From assembly GCF_008370495.1 (NCBI RefSeq), contig NZ_VTUX01000010.1, positions 62,001-126,000 of the forward strand: a DNA stretch of 64,000 nucleotides, written 5' to 3'. The notes beneath the pieces were generated by a model. The model was not told where the DNA came from. It made no database searches and worked only from the letters and a program-made list of their open reading frames with translations. The stretch is from Pseudohalioglobus sediminis (lineage in GTDB: Bacteria; Pseudomonadota; Gammaproteobacteria; Pseudomonadales; Halieaceae). The translations under genes and the position numbers were made by a program. Below, in pieces: positions 54,412 to 63,784 of this stretch; position 1 is the stretch's first letter, and each line of letters starts with the position of its first letter.

Positions 54412-57400
54412 TTACGCTGCCAGAGTCTCTCGTTCCGCGTTGTACTCGATGTAGAGGTAAGCCAAAAACACCAGCCGCAGCATTGTGAGATGCGTTACTA
54501 GATCCTTGGGCGTTCCACCTGAGATCACGTATGCGCGTCTGGCCTTACGCCAAGAGAGTGAGTTCTCTCTCGCCATGCGAGCTCTTGCAAAATCAGACTC
54601 AGGCCCGATTGATACGCGCTGCAGCCCTTGATCTGAGAGGCCCAAAGTTCGCAAGGCCCATTCAATATCGGCGACATCACCGGTCGGACCAATAACAAAT
54701 AGGCTATCACTGACCTCAGTTGCGTGCGCTAATGCTGCGATGGCCTCCTTTAGATGATCTCTCGCTTCAGGATCCAGGCGACGAATCCGCGCTTCCATTT
54801 TTGGCAGCAACTCTCGCACACGGGTATTTTCAGCTTGTGTGACACGCGCTGACTTTAGGTTTGGGACTATAAACCCGTCTTCTGAATCACGAGTCGATAA
54901 GAACGCATATCGATCAAATCCAGTAACACGTTCCGCCTCCAAACCACAGCGATGGAATAGCTGCATATCCAACCCTAACAACATCCCCAGGCTCTCAGCT
55001 GCTTCAGCCTTTAACGCATGGCGGGACAGATTCACATTCAATGTATCCAAGCTGGTGATGGGGGTGGGTCCTACCGCGTCGACTTCAATAAGTCGCCTAT
55101 CAGTTGGGCCGGTTAACTCGATTCTCTTGTCCAGTTGGACACGCTGCTCTTTGGACACTACCTTTTCGATGGGAATCGACGTATCAGCCGAGCGATGTCT
55201 CGAAAGCTTGCGTCTCAGTGAGTCATAGCGTTGACCGACCGCAGCACTCGCCACCATAGGGTTCAATTTCGCGCCAGGTGAAGCCGCAGACTGAATACTA
55301 CGAGAGAGAAATGGCGTCACATGCGTGTAATGGAGTAACGCAGTGTAGCTGCTTGCATGGCCCATGAGAATCGAAACGACTCTCATTCGGGCAGGCCCTG
55401 CTTCAGTCGACTGCCACAAGAAGTCAGCTAAGGCCGATTCCGACTGATAACGCAACTGTATTGGTCGTCCATCGGTCGAATCTTCTGAGACATCCAACTG
55501 AAGTGGTTCGAGGAGGCGCCCTCTAACAACCGACCAAACACCGTCTTTCCTTGCCACGGAGTCCATCGAAAAAACCACAAGGCTGGTGGCATAACTATGG
55601 CGCAGATGATGAAATCGAACCGATCGATCGCCTGTTGCAATTCGAAGCGCGCGATTAGCAAGCGCAGAGAGTAGGTGTCGATCAGCAACCTCTTCCTCAC
55701 CCGCTTCGCTATGAAACAACAGGTCGCTGGGCGAAACTTCCCCGGACGCACTCGCATAGGCTTTTACGTCAAACAGAGCTTGCAACTCACCCTCGGAAAG
55801 ATTTCCCAGTAATGGCACATCGCGCCGGGCGGATCGGGTCTTGAGGGGACGGTGCTTGTTTTGTCGAACCCTTACTTTGATGCCCCTACCATCCCGCATG
55901 AAATGCAGATCACACTGTTTAAGATATAAACCCTCGCTCCAACGTAATCCAAATCGATAGCCCAGCACTAAAAGTGCCTTCAACCGTGTCCGTACCGGCA
56001 AACTTAGCGACTTCTGGTTATCAATGATTTTTAGCGCATAATCGTACTCGTTGCTGAAAACATAGTTGGCATCGATCGAGTGGATGGCGTCAGAGAAGTC
56101 CCATTCGCTGAGACCCACAATATATGACCAGTCAACCCAGGGGGCACGGTAGGACGCCATCAGGGATAAGTGGTATTCTCGCAGCGCGACCAAAGTGCGC
56201 TTTCTGTTACGAGGGGATGCCCGCTCCAGCATCAGCATATACAGCTCTTCATACTCCGTTTCATCTAGCTGGGTGACATCTCGGCCGGCTGCAACCCGGG
56301 TCAACCCCCTGAGGACGATAGCGCTGTACTGTCTCACAGTCGCCCATGCCAGATGCTTCTTGTACTGAGTACCGACCGCACATAGCCTCGCGGTATACGT
56401 CAGAACGGATTCCAAATTCTTATCGATTGGTGGCTGCTTCTCAATATCTACGACGTGTTGACTCTTACGACGCTCGCAAAGCACCTCGAGACGCACCTTT
56501 CGCGTGCCTGTGCTCATGCGATATTTGGCCCTGTAACCCGTGGCACCCTCCTTAGGATCGAAACTTGTTGGCCTTCCCTTTGCGATATGGGTGCACTCTC
56601 GATTGAACCACCGACGAAACGTAAGATACTGCCCAACGGACAGGGCCTCGACCTCATTGGGCTCTATCACCTTTCCGCTGGTCAACGCATCGATTAAGTC
56701 GTCATCGTCAAACTCACTCCCTTGAAGCGGATTTTTGTCGATCAGACGGGCAAAGACTGAACGTGACATCGAGCGCGTTGGCAAGTTGCCTCTCTCCAGC
56801 TCCCGCACTAAACCCATTTGCTCGATCAGCATCAAATTTGCGGACTGAGTCGTTAACCACTTGTAGGGATTCTTTCGACCTCTAAGTCCTAGCGTTTTGC
56901 AATGAGCCAACAAAGCTTTGTCGAGTTCACCTGGGTCCAGTCGCCTGTGAATTCCGTCGGCGTAGACCCTGGCGAGCCAAACCGCCGTCGTCTGATCTGC
57001 AACCCAAACCTGATCCACTTCCTGATCTTCTTCATCCCGCACTCGACGAGCTTTGGGAGCAAGGGAACCCCACAACAAGAGTTGGCCTCCCTCAAGCATC
57101 GTCTGATTGCGGTCCGCAAGCAGCTCCCTCAGGGATTGCTCGTCAGCCACGTTGCCCATCAAAGCAGCAGAAATGACGGCAAAACAGGCAATATCGACCT
57201 CAGCCAATTCCACGTCTTCGTTGTCTTTGCAGTCTGCGGAGTAGTCAGACAACAAGCTTTGAAAGCTCGACCTGACTAATTGCGCCTCGTCATAACGCAA
57301 GAGAGAGTCCTCCGTAAATGGAGACGCCTCTTTCTGAGCAATAAAGATCCGCTTTGTGGCTACTAATATTCCTTTGCGACGCATCTGGGAGAGCCAACCG

Positions 57401-58416
57401 TAGAAATGCCTTAATGCCCAGCGAATGGAGGCGCCCAATCGCTCACATAATCGGACAATACGCTCGACAGAGGTAGTAATCTGCTCTTCATCAATGCGAT
57501 GCGTGTGCCGAACACAATCGGCCAGGTCATCGGTAATCTTCTTCGAAATGCGGCGATGTAGGTCGGCGACCTTTTCCCTCTTTCTCGCGCGAAAAATGTG
57601 CGCTATCTGATCGGCATTGAAAATTCTTCCAGGGTAACTTGAACGCTGGGCAGGTTCCGAAGTGGACCAGCTATAGGGAGATTCAAGCAGAGCAAAGCCA
57701 TGTGCTTGCAGAACGTCACCGGCGTAGTCTGCGAAACTACTCAAAACATGAGTAGGTCTCATAAGGGACGTCTTCCCAAATGCATGCTCAGCGTGGTCAC
57801 AATGGCCGAGCACAGCCTCCAGATAATGATATGGACAATCCGTGCAACCGATCTCGGTTGCTAACACATGTCTGCCGAAGTTCGCCGGCAGCCCAAGCGT
57901 GGACTTCAGATAGTTCTCAATCATCCCGGGCCGAATAGAGAGCGCCTGGCTCGAGCCACGATTAAGTAAGAAGAAGAGCGGAATTTTCTGTTTCTCGCCA
58001 GCAAGCATTTTGCCAATGGCCTTCGCCAAGCGCACACTCCTCGGTGAAGAAGCGAGCTTGCTCTGCAGTACCTCAAGGTATTTCAAGTAGCTTTTCAGTT
58101 GCTGATGTACAAACGGCGGCAACTTAACAAGCCGGAACGCTCTCTTTGGATTGGAAACTTTGTCGCAAATTAGACAGTATCCCGTTTCAATCGAGATATG
58201 CCGGATCATGGCGAGGGGGTCAACTGTTGGCCTCAACCCCAATGCATACATCAAAAGTGTCAGAACGTAATAAGTGTAGGCCTGGTGCACATCCGGGATT
58301 GGAGCATGACTTTTCTCAATGGAAACGCGAGTATTCGATACTAGCTTTGCCACCGCAGCCTTTAGCTCAGACTCTTTGGGGTAGTACAAAGTCATTGGCG
58401 CTTCAGCTAAGGCCAT
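54412..58416 (-). CDS. Giant tandem tyrosine-recombinase-like protein
   Basis: 1334 aa from the ATG at 58416, chosen because GGAGG lies six bases upstream. Residues about 690-1035 form a complete tyrosine recombinase: Arg825 in YRFGLRWSEGLYL, Lys859 in RPLKTRSARRDVPL, His936/Arg939 in FHHLRHSYATSL, His1020 in LMGHASSYTALLHY and Tyr1030. The N-terminal region (about 35-230) repeats the outline with ALGLRPTVDPL, NFGRHVLATEI and AVLGHCDHAEHAFGKTS, but the nucleophile Tyr is missing (Phe near that place), suggesting a dead recombinase domain. Middle and C-terminal regions match nothing known to me. It overlaps the partner gene's end by 14 bases. Confidence 0.88.
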   Translation of the reverse strand: MALAEAPMTLYYPKESELKAAVAKLVSNTRVSIEKSHAPIPDVHQAYTYYVLTLLMYALGLRPTVDPLAMIRHISIETGYCLICDKVSNPKRAFRLVKLPPFVHQQLKSYLKYLEVLQSKLASSPRSVRLAKAIGKMLAGEKQKIPLFFLLNRGSSQALSIRPGMIENYLKSTLGLPANFGRHVLATEIGCTDCPYHYLEAVLGHCDHAEHAFGKTSLMRPTHVLSSFADYAGDVLQAHGFALLESPYSWSTSEPAQRSSYPGRIFNADQIAHIFRARKREKVADLHRRISKKITDDLADCVRHTHRIDEEQITTSVERIVRLCERLGASIRWALRHFYGWLSQMRRKGILVATKRIFIAQKEASPFTEDSLLRYDEAQLVRSSFQSLLSDYSADCKDNEDVELAEVDIACFAVISAALMGNVADEQSLRELLADRNQTMLEGGQLLLWGSLAPKARRVRDEEDQEVDQVWVADQTTAVWLARVYADGIHRRLDPGELDKALLAHCKTLGLRGRKNPYKWLTTQSANLMLIEQMGLVRELERGNLPTRSMSRSVFARLIDKNPLQGSEFDDDDLIDALTSGKVIEPNEVEALSVGQYLTFRRWFNRECTHIAKGRPTSFDPKEGATGYRAKYRMSTGTRKVRLEVLCERRKSQHVVDIEKQPPIDKNLESVLTYTARLCAVGTQYKKHLAWATVRQYSAIVLRGLTRVAAGRDVTQLDETEYEELYMLMLERASPRNRKRTLVALREYHLSLMASYRAPWVDWSYIVGLSEWDFSDAIHSIDANYVFSNEYDYALKIIDNQKSLSLPVRTRLKALLVLGYRFGLRWSEGLYLKQCDLHFMRDGRGIKVRVRQNKHRPLKTRSARRDVPLLGNLSEGELQALFDVKAYASASGEVSPSDLLFHSEAGEEEVADRHLLSALANRALRIATGDRSVRFHHLRHSYATSLVVFSMDSVARKDGVWSVVRGRLLEPLQLDVSEDSTDGRPIQLRYQSESALADFLWQSTEAGPARMRVVSILMGHASSYTALLHYTHVTPFLSRSIQSAASPGAKLNPMVASAAVGQRYDSLRRKLSRHRSADTSIPIEKVVSKEQRVQLDKRIELTGPTDRRLIEVDAVGPTPITSLDTLNVNLSRHALKAEAAESLGMLLGLDMQLFHRCGLEAERVTGFDRYAFLSTRDSEDGFIVPNLKSARVTQAENTRVRELLPKMEARIRRLDPEARDHLKEAIAALAHATEVSDSLFVIGPTGDVADIEWALRTLGLSDQGLQRVSIGPESDFARARMARENSLSWRKARRAYVISGGTPKDLVTHLTMLRLVFLAYLYIEYNAERETLAA

Positions 58417-60073
58417 ACAGAGCCTCCAACGCTTGCTCATAGGCCGATGACAGCGCCTCGTCATCGATCCCCTGGTACCAACTCATCGACGGCGGCGCGT
58501 AGCCATCGAGACCAGCAATGTGCAACGTTAACGCCGGATTCTTGGTCTTGAGATACACACGATTACGCAGCGCCAAACCAACGCGGCTAACGCTCATATC
58601 AAGCTCGTAAGTTTCATTGAAAAGGGTGACTTGCTGTGACACTAAGGAAGCAAGCGTCTTTTTCGACAATGACAGGCAATTGACCAACGATTTCTTCTTC
58701 GTTGTTGGCATAATGCCGGTCAATTTGGCGAGGACAGAGTCTGGCAGATCTAGACAGATTTCAGCCAGTATTTCCCGATAACGCCCAAGCTCCGCTTCAT
58801 CTGGTATGTAACTCTGTGTGGGCTGTTTGATCTGACGACGATACTGACCATCAGCATTTATGACACCCTGTGGTCCTATCGAAATATCCAAAAGCTTGTC
58901 TGTCGGAATACCTGTGACATAGGATAATTCCAGAATCAGACGGGCCTCATACTCACCGCGAGTGCCTGTGGGTTCCTTCGATCTAAAAAACTCACACAGG
59001 CAATCAACTTCCTCTTCATCCAATACTTCAGGTGATATGGCCGTAAGATTGTAAATATCCTGAAGCCAGAAACGTGAAGAGCCAAGAAACACTGTAAGGG
59101 CCTCGGGTGTACCCTCAATATCCAGGGAGAGCATGGACAGTTGATCTGGCGCCTCACCGATCTCCTGCCTCCCCCCGTCCAAACTGATCTGCTTTTGCAA
59201 AGCAGACTCAAAGGGATGAAACTGCTGATTATCTGGTGAACTATCCGTAATTCCCGAATCAGCCCTGCTCCGCTCTTCTGAAGATTCAGAGGGCAAGCTT
59301 CCTTGGATGGTCTTGGAAGGAACAGGAGTAAGCTCGGGTTCGGGGGCCCAGAACTTGAAGAAGCGCCGCAATGCTGTATACCAATCTCGCAAGTACGGTG
59401 GCGATTCTTCACCCGGACGTTGTAGTTCTGCCAAGCGCACAACTAGATCATCGATCTCGGGAACATCGTCCGCACTAGCCGAGAACCCCAAATACTCACG
59501 ACGCTCTAGACCATGAGGATTATTGATTACAATCTTGCGCAACTCTAGCGCAGTGCGCTTCTTGATATCCACAGAATCACTCGACCGCCAGGCATATCCC
59601 AGAAACAGCACCCTGAGCTGGCTATACTGACGTCGAAGATCGGCATCCATAGGCAGATCGCAGACCAGGGCGGCCAACTCGTAGTCTGACAACCTTGCTT
59701 CGCTATCCTTGGCAAACGGGTTCTTGTCTTCCTTCCCCTTCCCTTCGCTCAATCGATCCAGGCGAGGGTCATCTTCGGCCATTTGCTCAAATTGCCGAAT
59801 GAGTTCTTCAAGTTCGTCAAGGACGGTCTCCTCTATACCCAGGAGTGGATCCGGAAGAATCTGTATGTTCCATTCAATTGATTGGTCTATTAAGCGTTCA
59901 AGACCATCCAATAAATTGAGGACACCCGCGTCACGACCAGGCGTTACAAATCCCTCGAGAAGCGGGCGCACAAGGGAGGGACTGTCATTAGAGCCCAATA
60001 GCGCTAGCGAGACTGGATCACTCTCTGCTACCATTTCAAACCGATATCGCATTTCCCTATTTCCAGGCATCAT
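58403..60073 (-). CDS. Recombinase partner protein of unknown family
   Basis: 556 aa from the ATG at 60073; a GTG at 60106 or ATG at 60052 is possible. There is an acidic N-terminal half (ETVLDELEELIRQFEQMAED) with a disordered Ser/Glu-rich middle (SESSEERSRADSGITDSSPD). The C-terminal third contains LILELSYVTGIPTDKLLDIS, which has the shape of the tyrosine-recombinase box around the first catalytic Arg (alA.TGlR..Ell.L), but with Pro in place of Arg, so a degenerate recombinase-like fold is possible. Its end overlaps the recombinase start by 14 bases, implying synthesis in a fixed ratio and a joint function. First gene of the island operon. Confidence 0.75.
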   Translation of the reverse strand: MMPGNREMRYRFEMVAESDPVSLALLGSNDSPSLVRPLLEGFVTPGRDAGVLNLLDGLERLIDQSIEWNIQILPDPLLGIEETVLDELEELIRQFEQMAEDDPRLDRLSEGKGKEDKNPFAKDSEARLSDYELAALVCDLPMDADLRRQYSQLRVLFLGYAWRSSDSVDIKKRTALELRKIVINNPHGLERREYLGFSASADDVPEIDDLVVRLAELQRPGEESPPYLRDWYTALRRFFKFWAPEPELTPVPSKTIQGSLPSESSEERSRADSGITDSSPDNQQFHPFESALQKQISLDGGRQEIGEAPDQLSMLSLDIEGTPEALTVFLGSSRFWLQDIYNLTAISPEVLDEEEVDCLCEFFRSKEPTGTRGEYEARLILELSYVTGIPTDKLLDISIGPQGVINADGQYRRQIKQPTQSYIPDEAELGRYREILAEICLDLPDSVLAKLTGIMPTTKKKSLVNCLSLSKKTLASLVSQQVTLFNETYELDMSVSRVGLALRNRVYLKTKNPALTLHIAGLDGYAPPSMSWYQGIDDEALSSAYEQALEALYGLS

Positions 60074-60332
60074 GGGGCATTTGTGATATGGCGTCAACCA
60101 GACCACTAGGATGAGCCTTAATCAATGTCCCTTACGGTGGATAAATAGGTAATTTATTTTTATTATTGCTCATGCAGATGGGGGTTTTTTGAGATTTTTA
60201 TTCTAATTGAGAGCTATTAATACAGATACACGCTACGCCCAGCCTTAGCATTCATAATGGTATCTTTTCAAATAGTTAGCGCGATTCATTCATACGCAAA
60301 AGTTGGTTGGCGAGCCTTCACCCGGTAAATCG

Positions 60333-60986
60333 TCAACGTACCGTTTCGTCGCGCTGCATGCTGGCGAAGGCGCCGTACAGTAACTGCTTGACTGATTGCT
60401 TGGCTATATCCACTTGCTCCGGCGTCTTTCCTGACACAATGGCGTTGTGCACCAGCCATTGAGTGGCAAACAGCAGCGACTTGAAGAATTCCATTGCGGG
60501 TGCCTGCCCGAATTGCTCCAGCGCCCAGTGCTGCATACGCTCGGCGGCAATGTCATAGGCCTGGTTGATAATCCGATGGGCCGTAGAGTTGGGGTCTGCC
60601 GATTCCAGGTAAAGGAACTGGGCAACCGTCGATCGCTCTAGAATGGCATCAACCGTCTGGCTGGACACCTGACTTACCCAGTCCTCATTCCCGTAGTTCA
60701 TCAGGTCGGGGTTGAGGACAGCGAGCACGTGCTCGTTAACGGAGGTCTGGTAAAGGTGGCTGATCAGGCTGTCTTTGTCGGCAAAACAACGATAGTAAGT
60801 GTCGCGTGACACGCCGGCAGCCTTGCAGATGTCGGAGACCGACGTGACGCTGCTACCCCTGTTGGCGAACAGCGCAACGGCCGCTTGCACAATGACTTCT
60901 CGCTGCGCCTCGACACCCGGTCGGTTGCGCACTGTCGGCGTATCTTTACTGGCTGCTGTCACTGCATTCTCTCCACTCTTGCTCAC
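60333..60986 (-). CDS. TetR-family transcriptional repressor
   Basis: 217 aa from the GTG at 60986, preceded by AGGGGGG; a TTG at 61022 is less likely. The N-terminal HTH is typical: REVIVQAAVALFANRGSSVT followed by SDICKAAGVSRDTYYRCFAD KDSL (about 35-75). The C-terminal ligand domain is helical and shows IINQAYDIAAERMQHWALEQ and FKSLLFATQWLVHNAIVSGK. It is divergent from an SDR gene with a long inverted repeat between them, so it probably represses both promoters. The inducer is unknown. Confidence 0.9.
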   Translation of the reverse strand: MSKSGENAVTAASKDTPTVRNRPGVEAQREVIVQAAVALFANRGSSVTSVSDICKAAGVSRDTYYRCFADKDSLISHLYQTSVNEHVLAVLNPDLMNYGNEDWVSQVSSQTVDAILERSTVAQFLYLESADPNSTAHRIINQAYDIAAERMQHWALEQFGQAPAMEFFKSLLFATQWLVHNAIVSGKTPEQVDIAKQSVKQLLYGAFASMQRDETVR

Positions 60987-61038
60987 TGCCCCCCCTGATT
61001 CCCGCTGCTGACTGGCTGGCAACTACTTGACTTTAATC

Positions 61039-61079
61039 GGACAGCCGTGTCATCTTAATCTTATCTGACATGGCTGTCT
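61039..61079. promoter_or_regulatory. TetR operator-like inverted repeat
   Basis: GGACAGCCGTGTCA (61039-61052) and TGACATGGCTGTCT (61066-61079) are inverted with 12 of 14 positions matching, spaced by 13 bases, midway between the TetR GTG and the SDR ATG. This is the expected place for an autoregulatory TetR operator covering both promoters. Confidence 0.75.
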
Positions 61080-61121
61080 GCTTATTTTATACGGCAGGCA
61101 CCCGTATCGCAAAAGGAGCCA

Positions 61122-61937
61122 ATGATGTCTGCGCACGAACAACTCAGCCCGCACAGGGTGAGCGATCAGCACGCTTTCGTGACCGGGGCCAGCTCAGGCA
61201 TTGGCAAGGAGTTCGCGCTGCAATTGGCAGCGCAGGGCTACACCCTTACGGCGGTGGCGCGACGTGAAGCGCGACTGCAAGAGCTGGTAAGTCAGCTACC
61301 CGGAGAGGGCCATCAATACCTGGTGGCCGACCTGGGCACAGACGCTGGTGTAAGGCTTGCTAAAGAGGCGCTGCAGGGCAAGCGCGTGAACCTGCTGATC
61401 AACAACGCGGGGCTAAGTGTGTTCGATCCGTTCTTTGCCTCTGAGCTGGAAGCACAAAGCAATATCCTGTCGGTTAACTGCGCCTCGCTGATGACACTGG
61501 CGCATGCCTTCCTGCGCCAGGCGGAGCGCGGAGACGCGCTCATCAACCTGAGCTCCATCGTGGCCTTCTTGCCCACCCCCGCGCAACCCATGTACAGCGC
61601 CAGCAAGGCATTCATTGCCTCGTTTTCGGAATGCCTGTGGGAAGAGCAGCGTCCCCGCGGTGTGTATGTGATGGGACTGTGCCCGGGCATTACACAGACA
61701 GAGTTCATTACCAGCGCAACGGGTGGGGAAGCCGATGGCCAAAACCTGCCCAAGGCGCTGATACAGTCACCCCAGGCGGTAGTGGAGGAAGCATTGCGGG
61801 CACTGCAAGCGCGCAAGAAAGCCATTGTAGTGACCGGCAGAATCAATCGCATGATGCTGCTGATGCCACGCATTCTGACACGTCATCGCCTGCTAAAAGT
61901 ACTCGCCGTTGTAGGCGACCCAGAGAAGGCACTGTAA
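61122..61937 (+). CDS. Short-chain dehydrogenase/reductase
   Basis: 271 aa; two ATGs (61122 and 61125) follow AGGAG. NAD(P) motif FVTGASSGIGKEFALQLAAQ (about 18-37), with VARRE after the second strand (Arg suggests NADP), NNAG in LLINNAGLSV, catalytic Ser in INLSSIVAFLP and YSASK in QPMYSASKAFIASFSE. A short C-terminal tail contains LLMPRILTRHRLL. The family is broad (fatty-acyl or steroid-like substrates), and the substrate is not deducible. Divergent from tetR and likely its target. Confidence 0.9.
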   Translation: MMSAHEQLSPHRVSDQHAFVTGASSGIGKEFALQLAAQGYTLTAVARREARLQELVSQLPGEGHQYLVADLGTDAGVRLAKEALQGKRVNLLINNAGLSVFDPFFASELEAQSNILSVNCASLMTLAHAFLRQAERGDALINLSSIVAFLPTPAQPMYSASKAFIASFSECLWEEQRPRGVYVMGLCPGITQTEFITSATGGEADGQNLPKALIQSPQAVVEEALRALQARKKAIVVTGRINRMMLLMPRILTRHRLLKVLAVVGDPEKAL

Positions 61938-62009
61938 TGCGCCCGGCCACCCTGGAAACCGTATGCGAGACAGAGCGGGTGCGGCGCAGCCACCATCAAC
62001 CTGCGCAAG

Positions 62010-62057
62010 TATGCGTGCCCGCTGTACCGCTTATATGCGTGCCCGCTGTACCCCTTA
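62010..62057. repeat. Direct tandem repeat, two 24-bp units
   Basis: Units at 62010-62033 and 62034-62057 begin TATGCGTGCCCGCTGTACC and differ at a single position in the last third. They abut exactly and end 31 bases before the start codon of the membrane-protein gene, where a transcriptional activator or a slipped-strand duplication could be involved. Confidence 0.75.
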
Positions 62058-62088
62058 GTCGTAACACTAACTGACCGGAATAAAAACC

Positions 62089-62892
62089 ATGACCACGTCA
62101 GCATCTGCAGTAGCGTTCACCCAACTCGCTCCTGAGCGCGCACTCTCCCAGTCGGCAAGAACCATCTTCCTGGTGACCACATCGATCTGGTCCGCTGCGA
62201 CCATCACCCTGATGATTCTGTTTTATGTGGGCGTGCTGGACTTTGTTATGAGCAGCAGACTCTCCATGTACTTCATCAGTGTCTGGCTCAACGTCTGGAT
62301 CCTGGTCTGGTTCATGCGTCGCCATGCCGGGCAGGCGCAAATGGACTTCTGGCACGACCTGCTGGTGGTTTGGATGCTGTGCTACGCAATCACCAACATC
62401 CAATGGGAAATCCCGTGGTTTATTTTCTCCCGGGTGGTCTTTGAGAACCTGCATACCCTTGAGGACCTGGTCGCGCAAACGGCTTACATGCGTGAATCAC
62501 CGTGGCACATGTACTACTGGGTCCTGGGCACCTTCGGCGTACTGGACCTGCGTACTGTGAACCATGACGGCACATTCTTCGCGCTGGAGATGTTCTCCTT
62601 TGTGAACCTGGCGATGACCTTCTACTTCTTCCACCTGAACAGGATACGCTCACCCTATCGCTACCTTCTCGTCATTATAGGTTGCGGAGAACCCATAGCG
62701 GCCACGGTGATATTCAGCTTCTCGGAAGTGTTCGACGGCTTCGTCAATATGCCGGGCGATGTCTGGGACACGCTACTGGCACTGGTATGGACACAGTACC
62801 AGTACATTGTGTTCCCCATGATATTTGGCGCACTGGCATCGAAAATGTTGCTGGATGACCTGCGACACAGCGCCCGCGTGGCAACAACGTAA
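62089..62892 (+). CDS. Polytopic membrane protein of unknown function
   Basis: 267 aa with about seven hydrophobic helices (TIFLVTTSIWSAATITLMIL, FVMSSRLSMYFISVWLNVWI, FWHDLLVVWMLCYAITNIQW, FFALEMFSFVNLAMTFYFFH, YLLVIIGCGEPIAATVIFSF, DTLLALVWTQYQYIVFPMIF) and no signal peptide. The phrase WEIPWFIFSRVVFEN with charged residues inside helices resembles EBP-like sterol/lipid-isomerase membrane proteins, but only loosely. Neighbours are the TetR/SDR pair and oxidase subunits. No function assigned. Confidence 0.6.
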   Translation: MTTSASAVAFTQLAPERALSQSARTIFLVTTSIWSAATITLMILFYVGVLDFVMSSRLSMYFISVWLNVWILVWFMRRHAGQAQMDFWHDLLVVWMLCYAITNIQWEIPWFIFSRVVFENLHTLEDLVAQTAYMRESPWHMYYWVLGTFGVLDLRTVNHDGTFFALEMFSFVNLAMTFYFFHLNRIRSPYRYLLVIIGCGEPIAATVIFSFSEVFDGFVNMPGDVWDTLLALVWTQYQYIVFPMIFGALASKMLLDDLRHSARVATT

Positions 62893-62909
62893 ATGCCGTA
62901 ACAGCCGCC

Positions 62910-63170
62910 CTAGCCCGGAAACAGCAACAGCAATGCGATGCAGGTCACTACCACCCAGGCGTTGGTTGCCACGCGCATTGCCAGGGGAGCAAAGCGAATT
63001 TCCATAAACTCGTAAGCCACGATTCTGACTTTAACGAAGGCAATCAAGAGAATCAGGGTATTACGCAGGCCATCGCTTAAGCCCGACGCACCCCCGTCCA
63101 GCAGGTAGGTCATTGCAACCGTCACCAATACCAGCAGGAGCCATACCAGGGTTTCGCGATGAAGTGGCAT
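62910..63170 (-). CDS. Cytochrome c oxidase subunit IV-like small membrane protein
   Basis: 86 aa with three hydrophobic segments (LVWLLLVLVTVAMTYLL, LILLIAFVKVRIVAYEFMEI, NAWVVVTCIALLLLF). The central VKVRIVAYEFMEIRFAP is the mark of the prokaryotic COX4/NorF-type small subunit found with a subunit-III-like gene. It lies eight bases after the subunit III-like stop on the same strand, so the two are coupled. Confidence 0.75.
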   Translation of the reverse strand: MPLHRETLVWLLLVLVTVAMTYLLDGGASGLSDGLRNTLILLIAFVKVRIVAYEFMEIRFAPLAMRVATNAWVVVTCIALLLLFPG

Positions 63171-63178
63171 AAGCTAAC

Positions 63179-63784
63179 TCAACTCACCAGGTAGACCAGC
63201 GCGAACAGCACAATCCACAGCACATCGACCAGGTGCCAGAAGAGTGTACCGCCCTCCAGGGCCTGGCTGGATGGGGCCGTTGCAGACCCACTGCGCAGAC
63301 GCAGCCAAAACCACAACAGCACCGCAGAGCCTATGATCACGTGCAGTCCGTGAATACCGGTGAGCATGAAGAACAGGATAAAGTAGTCATTGCTGTCTAC
63401 CGAAATCCCCAGAGAGAAAAGGTGCTGCCATTCGATCGACTTGTTTACCAGGAAGAGGATGCCCGACACCCCCGCCAGCCCCATCAACCTGGCTGCACGA
63501 TCAGCCCGACCGGACCGGACCTGGCGCATGGCACTGGCGGCAAACCATGAGCCCGTTAGCAGTAGCAAGGTATTGGCGAAGCCGATCAGCGTATTCACCT
63601 GCGCCTGCGCTTGCGCGAAAACCGTTGGGTCCTGCTGCCAGTACCAGGCGTAGGTGGCAAAAAACAAGCCGAAAACCATGAAGTCTCCGCCCAGCAGCAC
63701 CCATATGTCGGCGCCACCGGGTATCACCCCGCGGCGCTGGTCTCCTGCGGTAGCGCTTGCAGTACTGACGTCAGGCGGCGGCAC
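63179..63784 (-). CDS. Cytochrome c oxidase subunit III / NorE-like protein
   Basis: 201 aa from a GTG at 63784 with GGGTCGGA near; a TTG at 63799 is possible. Five helices with the haem-copper subunit III layout: IPGGADIWVLLGGDFMVFGL, NTLLLLTGSWFAASAM, LGLAGVSGILFLVNKSIEW in outline, DYFILFFMLTGIHGLHVIIG and LFWHLVDVLWIVLFALVYLV. The HxxH-type FMLTGIHGLHV and the final WHLVDVLWIVLF are family signatures. It supports an aerobic or nitric-oxide reductase complex at the inner membrane. Its 5' end overlaps the next gene by about 14 bases. Confidence 0.88.
   Translation of the reverse strand: MPPPDVSTASATAGDQRRGVIPGGADIWVLLGGDFMVFGLFFATYAWYWQQDPTVFAQAQAQVNTLIGFANTLLLLTGSWFAASAMRQVRSGRADRAARLMGLAGVSGILFLVNKSIEWQHLFSLGISVDSNDYFILFFMLTGIHGLHVIIGSAVLLWFWLRLRSGSATAPSSQALEGGTLFWHLVDVLWIVLFALVYLVS

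Larger units (their letters stand above)
52443..60110. mobile_element. Putative recombinase-bearing genomic island
   Basis: Four minus-strand genes (recombinase partner, giant tyrosine recombinase and two unknown genes) plus the 16-bp repeat array form a visibly more AT-rich block between galM and a TetR gene. No flanking direct repeat was found by eye, so the exact ends are uncertain; the right end lies somewhere between 60074 and 60332. Confidence 0.55.

Noticed and set aside
60074-60332. Small gene or right-end repeat array of the island
   Set aside because: AT-rich sequence without a convincing frame or ribosome site, and no copy of the 16-bp repeat.
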